NCBI GenBank assembly: GCA_027625915.1
Contig: JANTQA010000042.1
Coordinates: 5,001 to 69,000, forward strand
Length of the DNA stretch: 64,000 bases
Source: Anaeramoeba flamelloides
Lineage: Eukaryota > Metamonada > Anaeramoebidae
Direction of reading: 5' to 3'
Shown here: positions 24,385-36,242 of the stretch, in pieces
Layout: every line of letters begins with the position of its first letter
Position numbering within the stretch: position 1 is the stretch's first letter
Notes under the pieces: model-generated
Told to the model about the DNA's origin: nothing
Database searches by the model: none
What the model saw: the letters and a program-made list of their open reading frames with translations, nothing else
Program-made: the position numbers and the translations under genes

Positions 24385-24603
24385 TCAATTCCAAAAAAAA
24401 ACAATTTTTTTCTTTGAAATATCAATAATTTTATACTGGATATTTTTACATTTAAATTTCATTCTATGAATTTTGATGTATTTTTCAAAAGAAAATCCAT
24501 TCCATTTCAATTGAAAAACCAATAAAGTATCACTTGATCTTTTCAATTCTTGGAAATATTTATTAGTTTTCGTTAGCTTTATATGATGATCGAGTACACA
24601 CAC
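24385..24603 (-). CDS. Possible coding fragment, unrecognised
   Basis: A minus-strand open stretch of about 70 codons has protein-like composition (KYFQELKRSSDTLLVFQLKW, EKYIKIHRMKFKCKNIQYK) and ends at TGA. An upstream TTAGTTCAG at about 24603-24612 could be a 3' splice site. No family is recognised, and no partner exon can be proposed with confidence. It may equally be a decayed transposon frame. Confidence 0.25.
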   Translation of the reverse strand: MCVLDHHIKLTKTNKYFQELKRSSDTLLVFQLKWNGFSFEKYIKIHRMKFKCKNIQYKIIDISKKKIVFFWN

Positions 24604-26337
24604 TGAACTAAAATAAATGAAAAGTCCAAATAAAAACTAATCACTACGATGGAAAAACCGGTATATTTGTTAATGTTAAAAATTATTTTTCATCTTCAAT
24701 CATTTTTCAACTTTATATAAATTATTTATATTTATGTAAACAAAGTGTAATTTGGGTTTTCTATGAGTAAACGAAAAAAAGTTTCTAGATTATCGATTTT
24801 TTTTAATATTTTTTTACTTTTTATTTTTTGGATTTGTTTGTTTGTTTAGAATTGGAATAAATTTATAATAAATCGTTGACATATTTTTGGGTATTTTTTG
24901 TTATTTTTTCTTCTTTGAAAAAATAAAAAAGAACCTGAATTCTCAACTAAAATAACAAAACAAAAGGACTATTTTTAGAAGCAAAAACATTAATAAAAGT
25001 TGAAACTCTAAATGTTTTGAGTGAATCTTCTATTTTTTAAATAGTATATTTACTTTTCAATCTTTTTTTTCTTTTCTTTTCCCTACAATATTTAGTGGTG
25101 CTTATTTTTTACCAGCACGAAACCGTCAAAAAATATATAATTCCTTTGAAATTTCATTATATTTTCATTGAATTTTCGTTAAATTTTCTTTTAATTTTGA
25201 TGTAATTTTTCTTTTATTTCACATTTTTTCTCTTTAAATTTTTATTAAAAATTTCCTCAATAATCCACAGTTACTTGGTTTGATTCTTCTAAAAGATGAC
25301 TGATAGGATTCCATTTAAAAAATCAATAGTTTTATAACCAAATTTCGTTTTGTTATAATAAAAAAATTTCCTTCAATAATACCTTCAAATTTGCATCATT
25401 TATGTTCTAATGTGATATGGTTTTGTCATGTATTACCCAAAGGTATTTACAAAATAAATATACAATTTTTAGATCATAACCATTTCATCAAAATTTGTTT
25501 TACTTTTTCAAATTACAGTTTTTCATTCTTTCCTTTTCTTTTTTTTCTTTTTTTTCTTTACTTCTTTTTAATTTCCCTTTCTTTTTTTTTTTTTAATATT
25601 ATTTTATTGAAGTAAATCAAAGTCAAAAAAAAAAAAAAAGATCTTTGAAAAATCACATAGATCTCAAGAAAAAACAGATAAAGTATTGTCTACACAAGTT
25701 TTCATATAATTATTACTAAAAATCTTCTTGTTAACGTTTTTTTTCATTCAAAGTTTCAGTAAAAAAAAAAAATGATATGGCTCATTTCAAAAATTGTAAA
25801 TCACTTATTTCTAAGTTTTTGTTTTTATTTTTTTTTTCTTAAAATATCAGGTTTTTATAGATTTAGAATGATTTAAAAGTGTATTACAAATCAGATTTAA
25901 TCATTAGTTGTAATTGAATACAAAATAATATGTTTTTTTTTTCAATTTATTATTTTAGTGGAGTCAAAATTTTTGAAATATTGATTAGAAACCTCAAAGA
26001 ACAATAATAATTGTTATTTTTTCAAAAGTTTATCAATTTTCTAAATCATAACATCAAAAAAGAATTATTAATATTTTGAATGGAAAAAGATTCAATTGAT
26101 ATTTTGACAAATATAATATCTTTATTTTAATTTTGAAAAATTTGATACAAATTTCTGAATATTTTTTTGTGGTCAATAAAATAAATGGAAAAATCATGTG
26201 ATCAAAAAATGCAAAACATTATGTATTATTTCCGTAATATTTTATTGTTCTTATTCTTATTTAATATTTAAACAGAGGTAAAAAAAAAAAAAAAAAGGTT
26301 GAAATATATTGAAATTAGACAAAGATTTAAAAACGGG
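24604..26337. other. Intergenic AT-rich DNA
   Basis: No gene or repeat could be supported in 1.7 kb. The frame at 25391-25615 turns into a Phe/Leu/Ser string from a T-rich tract and is judged chance. The last part is downstream of the AAA+ ATPase stop codon. Confidence 0.5.
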
Positions 26338-28584
26338 TTATAACATTCTTTTCCTCCATTTTTCAAATTCCTCTAACATTAACTGAGAAGTTGAAGGTAA
26401 ATATTTGGATAAAACACATTTTATATCATCAAAATTAAGATCTGTACTTTCACGGGTTAACGCCTCCATTCCAGCCAATTGGCAAACATTTTTAACATCT
26501 GCGCCTGTAAAGCCCGAAGATTTTTCACTTAAAAATTCTAATTGTTCATTTGTTATTGTGATGGGCATTTTTTGCAGCATTTTTTGGAACATTATTTTTC
26601 TTGCAGGCTTTTCTGGAAGTCCTACATATATATGGCGATCTATGATCCGGGTTGAAAGTAAGGATTCATCTATTAACCAAGGTGCGTTTGTAGCTGCTAA
26701 CACAATGACACCCGAATCTTCTTCAATTTGATTTAATTCAAAAATAAATTGAAAAATCATTTTCCGAGTATTTCGACCAACTGTTTCTTTGTCACCAAAC
26801 ATTGCTTGGAATTCATCAAAAAATAGTATACATGGTGCACATAACTTTGCACGTTGGAAGATTTTTGAGATTTGTTTCTCGCTCTCTCCAACTTCCGATT
26901 TTAATAAATCACTAATTTTCCCAAAAATAAAATTTGCTTTTGATTCAGTTGCACATGCCTTAGCAAGCATTGTTTTACCAGTACCTGGTTTGTTGGTAAT
27001 TCATTCATTTATTCATTCATTTGTTTGTTTGTTTTTATTTTGTAATAAAATTAGATTTAATACGAGATTAAAAAATACAATAAAAATATATATTATCCCA
27101 GTTGGATAATATTAATAATATATTTTTGAATCTTTAAAAAAAATCTAAATAAAATTTTAAAGAATTTGGATAAATAAAATATAATAACAACTCCCTCTTA
27201 TATCAAAAAAAAAAAAATAATTATTTCTATTTTTTTTATTTTCAAAGGATTAAATTTCGTCAATTTGTAACAAATTGTTTTCTTTCAGTGCACAACCAAT
27301 TTAATTCAATTTAATCGGATTTGTGATTATTTTTTAACTCGCCTCTAAATTTGAAAGAGTAAGGATTTGTAACATTCTTTTGTTAAAAATCCGAACTAAA
27401 TAAAACAAAAAATCAAAAATCTCCAATCCCCTTAGATCTTAGATTAAATAAAGAATAAAATCCAAAAATAATATTTTTTAAAAAAATGTATTATTTTCTT
27501 CTTCATATTTGAGATTTCTTGAATAATAATATGATAAACAGTAATAAAGCAATGTTTATCAATTGCTAATCCTTTGATATTTGTTTTTGGAAAATTTCAA
27601 GATTAAAAAAAATTTTCTCAAAAAAAATCGAATTTTATTTGATATTTTTCATATTGTAAAAATTAAGTAAATATTCAGAATATTTTCATATGAATAAAAA
27701 TAAAACATTGCTTGCAATTATGTAGAAATATTTAAGACCGAATTTGTTTAGTATGGGGACAAACACCTTTCATATTATATATATTTCAAGTTATTTGTGT
27801 AAATCGATTATTATGATTATTGTAAATATTAATTTAATATCAAAAAAAAAAAAAATGATTGGTAAAACCCTAAATTGCTATACAAGTGTAAACATGATGT
27901 CTCTATTTTATAAATTATTGATTGAAAAAAAAAAAATTAATTATTTTTTTTTCATTAAAAAATGAGTAATCGTAAATCATATATTAAAGGACTACTTACC
28001 ACTCTGAAGAATGTTGAGTATATATGGTGGTGTTTTTACTTTCTCTTCTCAAAAAGAATTTTTGTTCTGAAGAAATTGGACAAAAAAATTAACTAATTTC
28101 AAAGTTTGAAATCAAAATCAAAAAAAAAATATGCAAATAGATTTTTTGTTTGAAAATTGAAAAAAAGGGCTTTAAGGGATTTCCAAGTACAAGTTCAAAT
28201 TTGAAAACATTCCAAACTTGTAAAAGTAACATTAAAAAAAATATTTAGAACAATATGAGGAATTTTTTTGTGTTTATAAATTTGGAATGTAAATTATGAA
28301 ATTGTAAAATCAAATTTTGGTTGGATCTAAGAAAGATCAAAATTGTTAAAATAGTTGGAATTGTGAAAATGTTCCCATTTTTTGTAAAAGAAATTCACAG
28401 TGGGTAAATTTAACAGAGATTAGGAAACTCTTTCAAGGTTGTTTTTTTCGACAATTTCACTGTTTTGACCTGAAAACGTAGTCCTTAACACTAGGTTTTT
28501 TTTAATTTCTTAAATTAAAAGAAATTTTTATTAATTATTTTTAATTTCGAAAAGCTATCGGTACTCGCGTTACTCTACCTCCCA

Positions 28585-28629
<45 letters not shown>

Positions 28630-31034
28630 CTAATTTGAATTAGTGATGTTGTTGAATTGAGTGAGATCGAAGCTGGCAAGTTATCCCAAGAATCGGATCC
28701 TCTTCAGAAATTGAGAGATAATTTGTTCCAATTTCTTGTAGTTTTATTTTTATAAAAGTAAAAAGATTCGTTTTGCCCAGACGGTTTCTTCAAAGAATTA
28801 GTGTTTCTATAAATCATCTAGGAAGTAAATCTCGATTTTTTAATTAAAATTATACCTTGTTGACTTTTTGTAACTTTTTGAGAAAATAATGAACAATCAA
28901 AAATAATGTGGTTATGAGAATTCGAAACCTCCTCACCTTCAGGTTGTAGGTTGGATACTTTACCGCTGGTCCATTATTAGTTCTCTAAAAAAAGAAAAAT
29001 TTTGCATTGTAAAATCTTTGCAAAAATTAAAATTCATGGCTGATTTCAATTTTTGGAGACTTTTAAATTTTTTAAGGCTCTCAATTAGACAAGTATTTTT
29101 ACCAACTTTGCAATGATATTCTGCTAATATTTTTTAAAAAAAATGTAGAAATCAACTTCTTATATGTATGTGTGTGCATGTGTATTGATAGCCCTTTTAA
29201 AAAAGTGTGACCAAAAACAATTTTTCTAAGGCACCTAAATATAGGCCTATTGAAGTTTGTCATCTATTTTCAAGGGTTTTTGAAAACTATTTTTCACACT
29301 TTTTTAAAATGACAAGATAATATTTTTAGGATTTTTTTCTTTTTGAATCTTATTTATGAATCAAAAAAAAAAATAAAACAAAAAGAAAAAGAAAAGAAAT
29401 ACAAAATTTTGTAAAAACAGAACAAAGAACTAAAAATTGTTACCTGGTGGGCCATATAATAATATTGCTGATGATTTTTGAATACCAAGATTTGTATATA
29501 TTTGTTTATATTGATAAATCCAAATTGCTGCTTCCTTTAATCTTTCTTTAACGCTATCTAAACCATATATTTGATTCCACTTCACGTTAGGAATTTCTAC
29601 TTTAATATCTTTAGTAATTAAATTTTTGACCCAATTTTGTTTCAGAATTTCAATCAAATCGTTTGTACTCACGTCGGCGGAATAATTACAAATATTCTTT
29701 TTTTCTTCTTTTCCTCTTTCTCTTTCTCTTTCTTCTTTAATTTGTTGTTGTTGTTGCTGCTGTTGTTTTTTTCTTTCGTCTTGTTCTTGAATTTTATGTT
29801 TTTTTTGATATTTTTTTATTTTTACAAAGCTTATGATCTTTTGTATTAAAGAAATTGAAAAGCCAAACATGAATTGATCAATTTCTAACACATCTAAATT
29901 TTGGACTTTCAAATTATTGCATTTACAAATAGATTTTAGGATGTTAATTCTTTCTTTCGAGGAAGGCAATTGAAATTCTATCGTTTCCTCAAATATATTT
30001 AAAACCTTTTCATTGATTTGCTTTGGTAACGAAGAAGTGGCAACAATTACAAGATCGGAATAATGTGAATACTTTTGTTTTTTTAATGAATGCTTTTTGC
30101 ATAAATAAAGAAAATCTTGAATGAATTTTTCTGTTGTAATTCCATTCCTTGTTGATTTGGGGCACATTGCATGTAAATTTTCAAAATGAAGTATACAGGG
30201 CTGTGCTGAACAAGCCTGCTTATAAATTTGTTTCAAATTTGCTTCTTGGTTACGAACTTGGTAAATCAAATTGTTTATTGTGATTAGATTATAATTTTTG
30301 AGGCAAGAAAAAGCTTTTAAGATAAATCGTTTACCAGTGCCGTTTGGCCCAGTAAGCAATAGTGTACTTGGCCTGACTGTTAAATTATTTAAAGTAAAAA
30401 AAGCTTGCTTTTGTTTGTCTGTAAAGTGTTGAATATCGAATGAGTGCTTTCTTAGATTGATCGCATTGTTACCATTTTTTGATCGAACCAAGATTATTTT
30501 TGTCTTGGGCTTAATTACCCCATATTGGAATTCTTTCGGCTGTGGTTTTATTGAATAAAGATTTGTTGCAATCGTAATTTTGATCGAAAAATTTATATTG
30601 ATAAACGATTCAAGAGATAAACATAAATCACTATTATTTAAGACGACCCTGTGATTTAAAAACTTTGATAGTATTGTTGGTGTTAGGATCGGTGGGATTT
30701 TGTCGCTGTATAATAAAATACTTGATAAGATTGGGATGGTGGATCTTGGAAGATTCACAAAATGACAAATTTCAGGTATTTTCTTTTTTTGTTCACGGGC
30801 GCATTCCTCGCATCCATGGATGTAAATAGTTCTTTTTTTTTCTTGTCGATAGATTTTGTCAATTTTCCCTAAATAGAACGGGGTTTCTTCGTTCAAGCCA
30901 ACCAATTGGAGATAGGAGTCGTGTTGAAAATTGTATTGATCTTTTTCTTCAAGAGAAATATTCAAATTGCCTGGCGAAATCGTTTTGCTATATTGAACTT
31001 GGAAAAGGGTGTTTTTAATTTTGAGGTTATCCAT
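26338..31034 (-). CDS. Type II AAA+ ATPase, Cdc48/AFG2 (SPATA5-like) group, two exons
   Basis: The exons are 29444-31034 and 26338-26984, joined in phase 1 across a 2459-bp intron. The join falls inside the D2 Walker A glycine and restores LLYGPPG|TGKTMLAKA. The product is 745 residues with an ATG start at 31034 preceded by an in-frame TAA. An N-terminal domain of about 190 residues ends near YGVIKPKTKIILV. D1 has GPNGTGKR as Walker A, but its Walker B region is CILHFENL, without the usual Asp-Glu, and the sensor-1 region is VATSS, so D1 probably does not hydrolyse ATP. A Gln/Glu/Lys-rich linker precedes VEIPNVKWNQIYGL. D2 is intact: CILFFDEF, LAATNAPWLIDESLL, and SRH arginines in TRIIDRHIYVGLPE. 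The C-terminus ends in an EFEKWRK motif. AFG2-type ATPases work in ribosome maturation, while PEX6 also has a weak D1 and is the main alternative. The AAA assignment is certain and the subfamily is not. Confidence 0.85.
27984..28488 (-). mobile_element. TTAA-flanked element, family B copy, in the AAA+ ATPase intron
   Basis: A 505-bp element with TTAA at both ends (27984-27987 and 28485-28488). The termini are TTAAAGGACTACTTACC and the inverse of TTAAGGACTACGTTTTCAGG. In inverse orientation it aligns along its full length with 56802-57296. It has no intact frame. Confidence 0.88.
28586..28627. repeat. Poly(A/T) run of 42 bp
   Basis: An uninterrupted A run on the plus strand. It abuts the SINE-like repeat and in the orientation of that repeat is a 3' T run, as would follow a pol III terminator or a slipped T tract. 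Confidence 0.9.
28628..28990 (-). repeat. SINE-like repeat with tRNA-like head, copy 1
   Basis: On the minus strand the repeat begins near GAGAACTAATAATGGACC. It has a box-A-like segment (GGACCAGCGGTAAAG) and, about 40 bp on, a box-B-like segment (GAGGTTTCGAATTCTC). A body of about 290 bp follows that is shared with 40150-40505, ending AATTAGGG and a T run. The head does not fold as a full cloverleaf with a closed acceptor stem, so it is not a working tRNA gene. It lies inside the AAA+ ATPase intron. Confidence 0.65.
29193..29311. mobile_element. Very short inverted-repeat element
   Basis: TTTTAAAAAAGTGTGA near 29194-29210 is matched by its inverse near 29291-29309, with about 85 bp between. 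It resembles a minimal MITE. The same end word appears once alone near 62871-62888. Confidence 0.5.
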
Positions 31035-31278
31035 CAAGTGAGATTTGGAATTTTATTAATCGAAAATTTTTCTTGAGAAAAACAAGGAGTAACAGATTTT
31101 TAAAAAAATGATTTTGTTGAGTAATTCAAAATAAGGGAAGAATTTCTTCTCTTCCTTTCCCATATTTTGCTTTCACGAATTTAGAGTTCTCAAGGAGTGA
31201 GGTTGTAATTTGTGTCTTTGATTGAAAAAGAAAAATATGAAAATGAGGTGAAAATTTTTCCCATTTAAAAGTTAAATA

Positions 31279-33328
31279 TCAACAAGATGTTGAGATTAGT
31301 GCTTTTAATTTTTTGTCAGTTCGTTCTTGTGTGTCTTTATGAAATACACCAAACTGTTGTTGATGTGTTTGTTTGTTTCTTATTTCGCTCTGAAAAGAAA
31401 TGTACTAGATGTAACATATTCGTAATTGAGGTTTAGTCCAAAAGTTTTTTTGTCTTACTCTCAGTTTTTGAGAGAACAAAAAGATAAATAGAGTCTTGTA
31501 AAAAGTACATTACAAGAAAATAATCCCTGGCAAGATTGTTAATGGCAAATATTAGGCAAAATTGATGTTTGATTTCTGATATTTAAGATCAAATCCTTTT
31601 TTTTGTAAATACTAGATTTTTTAAACTGGAGAACAAACCAACCTAAAGTTCATTAAAGTGGGGGTTTCTCTATAGAATAATAAGTTAACTATTTGATAAC
31701 AAAAGTAGATCGACCTCTTTTGAAAAATAATGATTATTTTTATTGATGTTTGCTAAAGTTTACAATGATATTTTTTTATCTTGTTTTTTTTTTGATTGAA
31801 TATTGTTTTGAGCAAGTGTAATTTAATTAGTCTTCATTCTAATAAATATGGAAAAATATTTTTAGACTTAGGTTCAAAAATAACAGAAAATTTTTATCTA
31901 TTTCAAAACATTATTCGTAATATCAACAAGTAAAAAACCTATTAATGGTTTGTTTTCATAGCTTTTATGTTTTTTCAAGAAAATACAATTATTTGAAAAA
32001 AGTCAGAAAAAAGTTTCAAATTTTGAATTATAAACTTTAAAATGTTTATTTATTTTTAATTAATTTTAATTTTGGACTTGTGAATTATTTTTCTCATATA
32101 CTTTGTAATTTCTAAACTTTTTTTAGAAATTTTGTTAAAGAACCATTTTTTTTTTGAAATCTATGATTCTACAAATAAACTTCCTTTCAGAAATTAAGTA
32201 AAAGGTCATTTAGATATAAATTATATTTCTTCCTTAAAAAAATAAAAATAAAAATAAAAAAAACAATTTTTATTTTCATTTACTAATGAAAATATAAATG
32301 AGGAGTTATTTTTATAATAATATCAGACATAACATTATTTTTTCTATTCTTTTTTTTATATTATTATATCATTTTTTTTTGATTTTTTTCAGTGTAAAGT
32401 TGTACTCCAGTTTACCAATATTTTAAAGAATAATACAAAGATATTGTTTCCAAATCTAAACAATAAATACAAAAATTTTTCCATAGAATAACATAACTTA
32501 AAAATTGAAAATTTTAAATAAAAAACAAAACATTGAAAATTTTTTGTTGTTTTTTTTCATTTTTCAATTTTTTTTTAGTAAAAAACTAGTTAATTTTTGT
32601 AAAAAATATAAATTTGTTATAAACTCTAGAGGTATCTAAAAATTTTATATATTCTGGAAATTTTTAGAAAGAAAAAAAAAGAAAAATACAAAATATTTAT
32701 TATTACGGAAGAAGTCTAAATTACACTATAGATGTTCTTTTACTTCATTTTTTTCACTGGGAATGAAAGCATAAAATCATATTTTTCACGATTATTCATA
32801 AGAAAGGACACACCCATTTTTTTTTTTTATATTTAAAAAGTTAAAACAAAGATTTACAAACGAGAAAAGAAAAAATAAAAAGAAAGAAAAAAAAACGTGA
32901 TTTCATACCTCACCAATAGTTGGAATATCAAGAGTGCTATCTCTTTCATTCCCAATTGACAATTTTGAACTGGGTTCATATAATTCATAATTTTTTTCTG
33001 GTTGGTTATACAGCATCTTTAAAAAATAATCTAAAAATGTGTGTGCTATTTGTGACTCGTGCGTGTTATAATTTTTGTTAATCAAATTTGGTTTGAAAAA
33101 TGATAAATTGGAAAGTTTTGTTAAAAAATGATTTTGGAAAGATACATTGAATTGGTAGATCTCGAATTTTAAATTCTGTTTTACTATGTTTTGGAAACAT
33201 TTTGTTATTTTTGTTAAGAGATAAATATTTGGGCAAGCTTCTTCTCTTACGTGGGTTGATAAGTAAAGTATGGTATTTTTTTTAAGTCTAATTATGTTAT
33301 TCTCGCATTTTATGTTTTTAGTGTTTCT
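31279..33328 (-). CDS. Unrecognised protein, last two exons
   Basis: Exon A is open from a stop at about 33331 down to 32909 and ends LDIPTIGE|gtatga. Exon B, 31279-31389, follows a strong acceptor (catttcttttcag) in the same phase (0). It reads SEIRNKQTHQQQFGVFHKD..., then ERTDKKLKALISTSC and a TGA stop. Exon A contains VREEACPNIYLLTKITKCF, AHTFLDYFLKMLYNQPEK and SSKLSIGNERDSTLDIPTI. It has no early ATG, so the start is in another exon to the right; its own 3' splice site is uncertain (candidates near 33245-33295). The 1519-bp intron holds an R1 repeat and a LINE tail. The balanced composition and clean splice join say it is a real gene. I do not recognise the family and propose no function. 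Confidence 0.6.
31510..31870 (-). repeat. Unclassified dispersed repeat R1, copy 2
   Basis: Aligns with 215-560 over about 350 bp in the same orientation, including 'taatccc.g.caagatt.ttaat', 'gggtttctctagaat' and 'tttgataac..aagt.gat'. The coding-like minus strand of copy 1 is further decayed here. Confidence 0.65.
32155..32270 (+). mobile_element. LINE 3' tail, short fragment
   Basis: Matches 60895-60985 (the end of the LINE fragment described there): 'aaatctatgatt.taca', 'cctttcag.aattaagtaa', 'catttagat.taa' and a following A-rich tail. This is a 5'-truncated copy of the same non-LTR element, which is the usual outcome of LINE insertion. Confidence 0.6.
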
Positions 33329-33329
33329 T

Positions 33330-36242
33330 CATTAGGTAATAATTCCCCTTATCTTGAAAATATTTCCAAATTAAAGAGATATTGAAAGAGGTGTGTTGTT
33401 ATAGCTATTTTTGTTTAATTATGATTTTTGTAGTTCCTTTTTTATCTTCTCTCTCTTTGAAAATTTCGTGTTTTTTTGCTTTTTTTATTTGTCAAAAATT
33501 ACTTTTGAGTTTTATAATAAGTTTTTAATTTGACAAATAAATTTAAAAATTGAATTTTTGTTAAATAAAAGATTTAAAATCATTTCTACTAAAACAAAAA
33601 TAGCTTAATATATAAAAATGAATTCTCTGAGATATCAAAGAATAAAAAATTATAGATAAACTATCTTTCAAAATCATTTTCCCATTAAAAATCAAATTGT
33701 AATGAAAAATATTTTTAATAATTGAAGTTATCTATTATAATATATTAATTTCGATTTTAATATTCAATACTATACTTAAGAGATATTTATTTTTTGTCTA
33801 AAAATAAAGAGAGAAAAAAAAAAACTGTTAAAAAAAATTGGGACATTTATTTTGAAATTAGCATTACCTAAAAAAATAGAAAATTTAAAAAATTAGTAAA
33901 ACCCATTTAAAGATTCTCCTTCCATTTAAATAACTAAACTTGATCTCTTTTTCATATTTGAAACCAATTTTTTCATTAATTCATCTGTTACTTCTTTCCA
34001 ATTTTTCATTTTCATTTTCCATTTTAACAAAACACTTTTGAAAAAATAAAAAAGAGAAAAATTGATTTATTTGCAAACTTTTCATTATGAGAGGAAAAAC
34101 TTCAAAAAGATACAAAAGTAATTCAAAATTCAAATGTAAGTTGGACCATTTATTATGAAATTTTGTTTAGTTTTTGAGATTGGTAACTTGGATCATTTTG
34201 ATAAAAAAAACTATTGAATTAATATTTTAAAGAACTTATAAACTAAATTTCACTCAAAGTAGCCCCATCCAAAAAAGAAAAATTCTTCTTTTTTTTTTAA
34301 TTAACAATCAACATAAAATTGTTTAAAAATTAGAGAAATAATAATCTTTAGAATTCGAGCTGAGATTCATAAAAGAAATACCTGAACAAATTATAAATTT
34401 CAAAAAAAAAAAAAAAAAAATGTTAAAACATTTTTTTGACCCCTTTGATTGGAATGTCTTGTGCAAAATTTCTCAATTTCTTTGGAAAATGAAAATTGTT
34501 GAAACATAAGATTTTTTTTAATTGAAAATATATTTGATTTAAAATAAATTACAAATCCTCAATTTATTGTATGTTAATTTGGAGTTTCAAACATTTTTTT
34601 TTTCAATTGACTTTTGTTAAAAAAAAAGTTTTCAAAAAAAAGAAACAGAAAAGAGAAAAAGAAAAACAAAAAAAAAATGAAAAAACAAAATACAAAAAAA
34701 AAATTCAAAAAAACTGAGAATATTACAAAATATTTCAACTGATTTGCTTCTTATCATAAAATTTTACTGAAAAAATCAAGGATTTTACTTTGTAAATTAA
34801 TTTGGAATTAGGTATCCTATTGGGTAGTGAATTTGGATGTTTCATTTAAACAAAAAATAAAAAAATCAATGATTAAATTTTGAAACACAGATTATATTTT
34901 TTTCGTCAAATATTTTTTTGAACACTTTAATTTATGAATTGAAATTTGTTCAAAGTTTTTGATGATTTTTCTCTTTTTTTTTTGAACTTTTTAAATACTA
35001 TTATTTTCTAATTAATTAATGAAAATTATTATTTCAAGTTCCCAAATATTTTAAGAATTATATAATACAAAAACCCAATTATCTTCACAAACCCAATTTT
35101 GAAAACGGTATTTTTAGGTATTTTATGGAGCATAGGTATTGGACTTTGAGATAAAATTTTCTTTAGTTTAATATGATTTGAACAGCATAAATTTTTTTAA
35201 GAAAATCTCAACTTTTTGAACTTACTTTTGAGATTTTTCATTTTTAATAAAAGAACCAAAAAAAACAAATAACATATTTACATATTGTTTTATGCTAGAT
35301 TTTTGATCATTTAATAAGTAAATTTTTAGCAAAAAAGAAATAGAATTTTTAATTAATAACACTTTACTCCAACTTTTACACCAGTTTTTTCACTATTATT
35401 TGAATATTAATTGAAATAAATTTTGACTTTAGTATTTTTTTATCGTTTTTCAATTTTCATTCTTTTTTCTATTAAATCCCAAAATTATTACTTGATTGAA
35501 ATTTGGGTTATATATTAATTTTTTTTGTTCATTTTTTATAATATGTATTTTGAGTGAATATTGAATCAGAAATGAAATATCCCCTGACAAAAGAATATTT
35601 CTGAATTGACAACAATTCATAAAGTGAAATTTTTTACAATTCAAATTTCTAATACTCATAATAAAAGTTTTGTAAAAGATTCGACTTTTTTTCGAATGAG
35701 ACATAAAAATTGAAGTATTAATTGTAAAAATCGAACACAATACTAAACACTATTTCTATATCCTTCGAGATTCTCAATTTTTAGCTAGAAAACATGAATT
35801 AAAAAAAAGATTACAAGAAAGCAATTTATATTCTTTCAAAGCTTTCCTTTAGGATTGAACTTACATACTTTAATTTATCATTTTATTAAAAACAAAATCA
35901 TTCAAATTATGTAATCTTGAATTACATTTGACTTCTTTAAAATCTATTTGAACAAAAACACCTTTAAGGGTTGTATTAAACTGCTAAAATATCCTTTTCA
36001 TTAAAAATGGTTTTGATTTAATGTTCTAAATATCTTGTTATTAACTTTTGCTTTGATGTGTTGAATGAATTTGAATAACAAAGAACAACTCTACTTTGTA
36101 AAGAGTTGTCAAGAATAAGAAACCAATCTCAATTTGTAGTCAATTACAGATAAAACGATTTGAAAGTCTTTAACCAAAGAACAACTATTTTCATTTTTTC
36201 TCATTTCGAACCCCAAAGGAATATTTTTGTTTAACAAACAAA
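33330..36242. other. Intergenic region between the minus-strand unknown gene and GSAP
   Basis: Mostly unassigned AT-rich DNA. It should contain the missing 5' exon(s) of the minus-strand gene ending at 31279 and the GSAP promoter. A minus-strand open frame at 35450-35740 has fairly balanced composition (RIFYKTFIMSIRNLNCKKF) but matches nothing I know and lacks convincing splice signals. A small plus-strand exon candidate at 34087 is listed separately. Confidence 0.4.
34087..34135 (+). CDS. Candidate short first exon (basic peptide)
   Basis: ATG is followed by codons for MRGKTSKRYKSNSKFK and then one base before GTAAGT, the best donor consensus in the window. The basic start would suit a nucleolar or ribosome-associated protein. 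The only close acceptor (TTTAG near 34170) would give a 35-bp intron, much shorter than others here, and a short product ending in a stop. I could not find a better downstream exon, so this is only a lead. Confidence 0.25.

Noticed and set aside
25391-25615. A plus-strand frame of 74 codons
   Set aside because: The second half is a Phe/Leu/Ser run from a T-rich tract, and there is no conserved motif or convincing splice site.
26405-27109. Plus-strand frames opposite the AAA+ ATPase second exon
   Set aside because: They are antisense shadows of a frame that carries intact Walker B and SRH motifs.
28905-28985. A possible tRNA gene on the minus strand
   Set aside because: Box A and box B words are present, but the arms do not close into a cloverleaf. 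The sequence recurs as the head of a dispersed repeat at 40150-40505.
34138-34220. A second exon for the candidate basic peptide at 34087
   Set aside because: It would need a 35-bp intron, far shorter than any other here, and gives only a short product with no recognisable feature.
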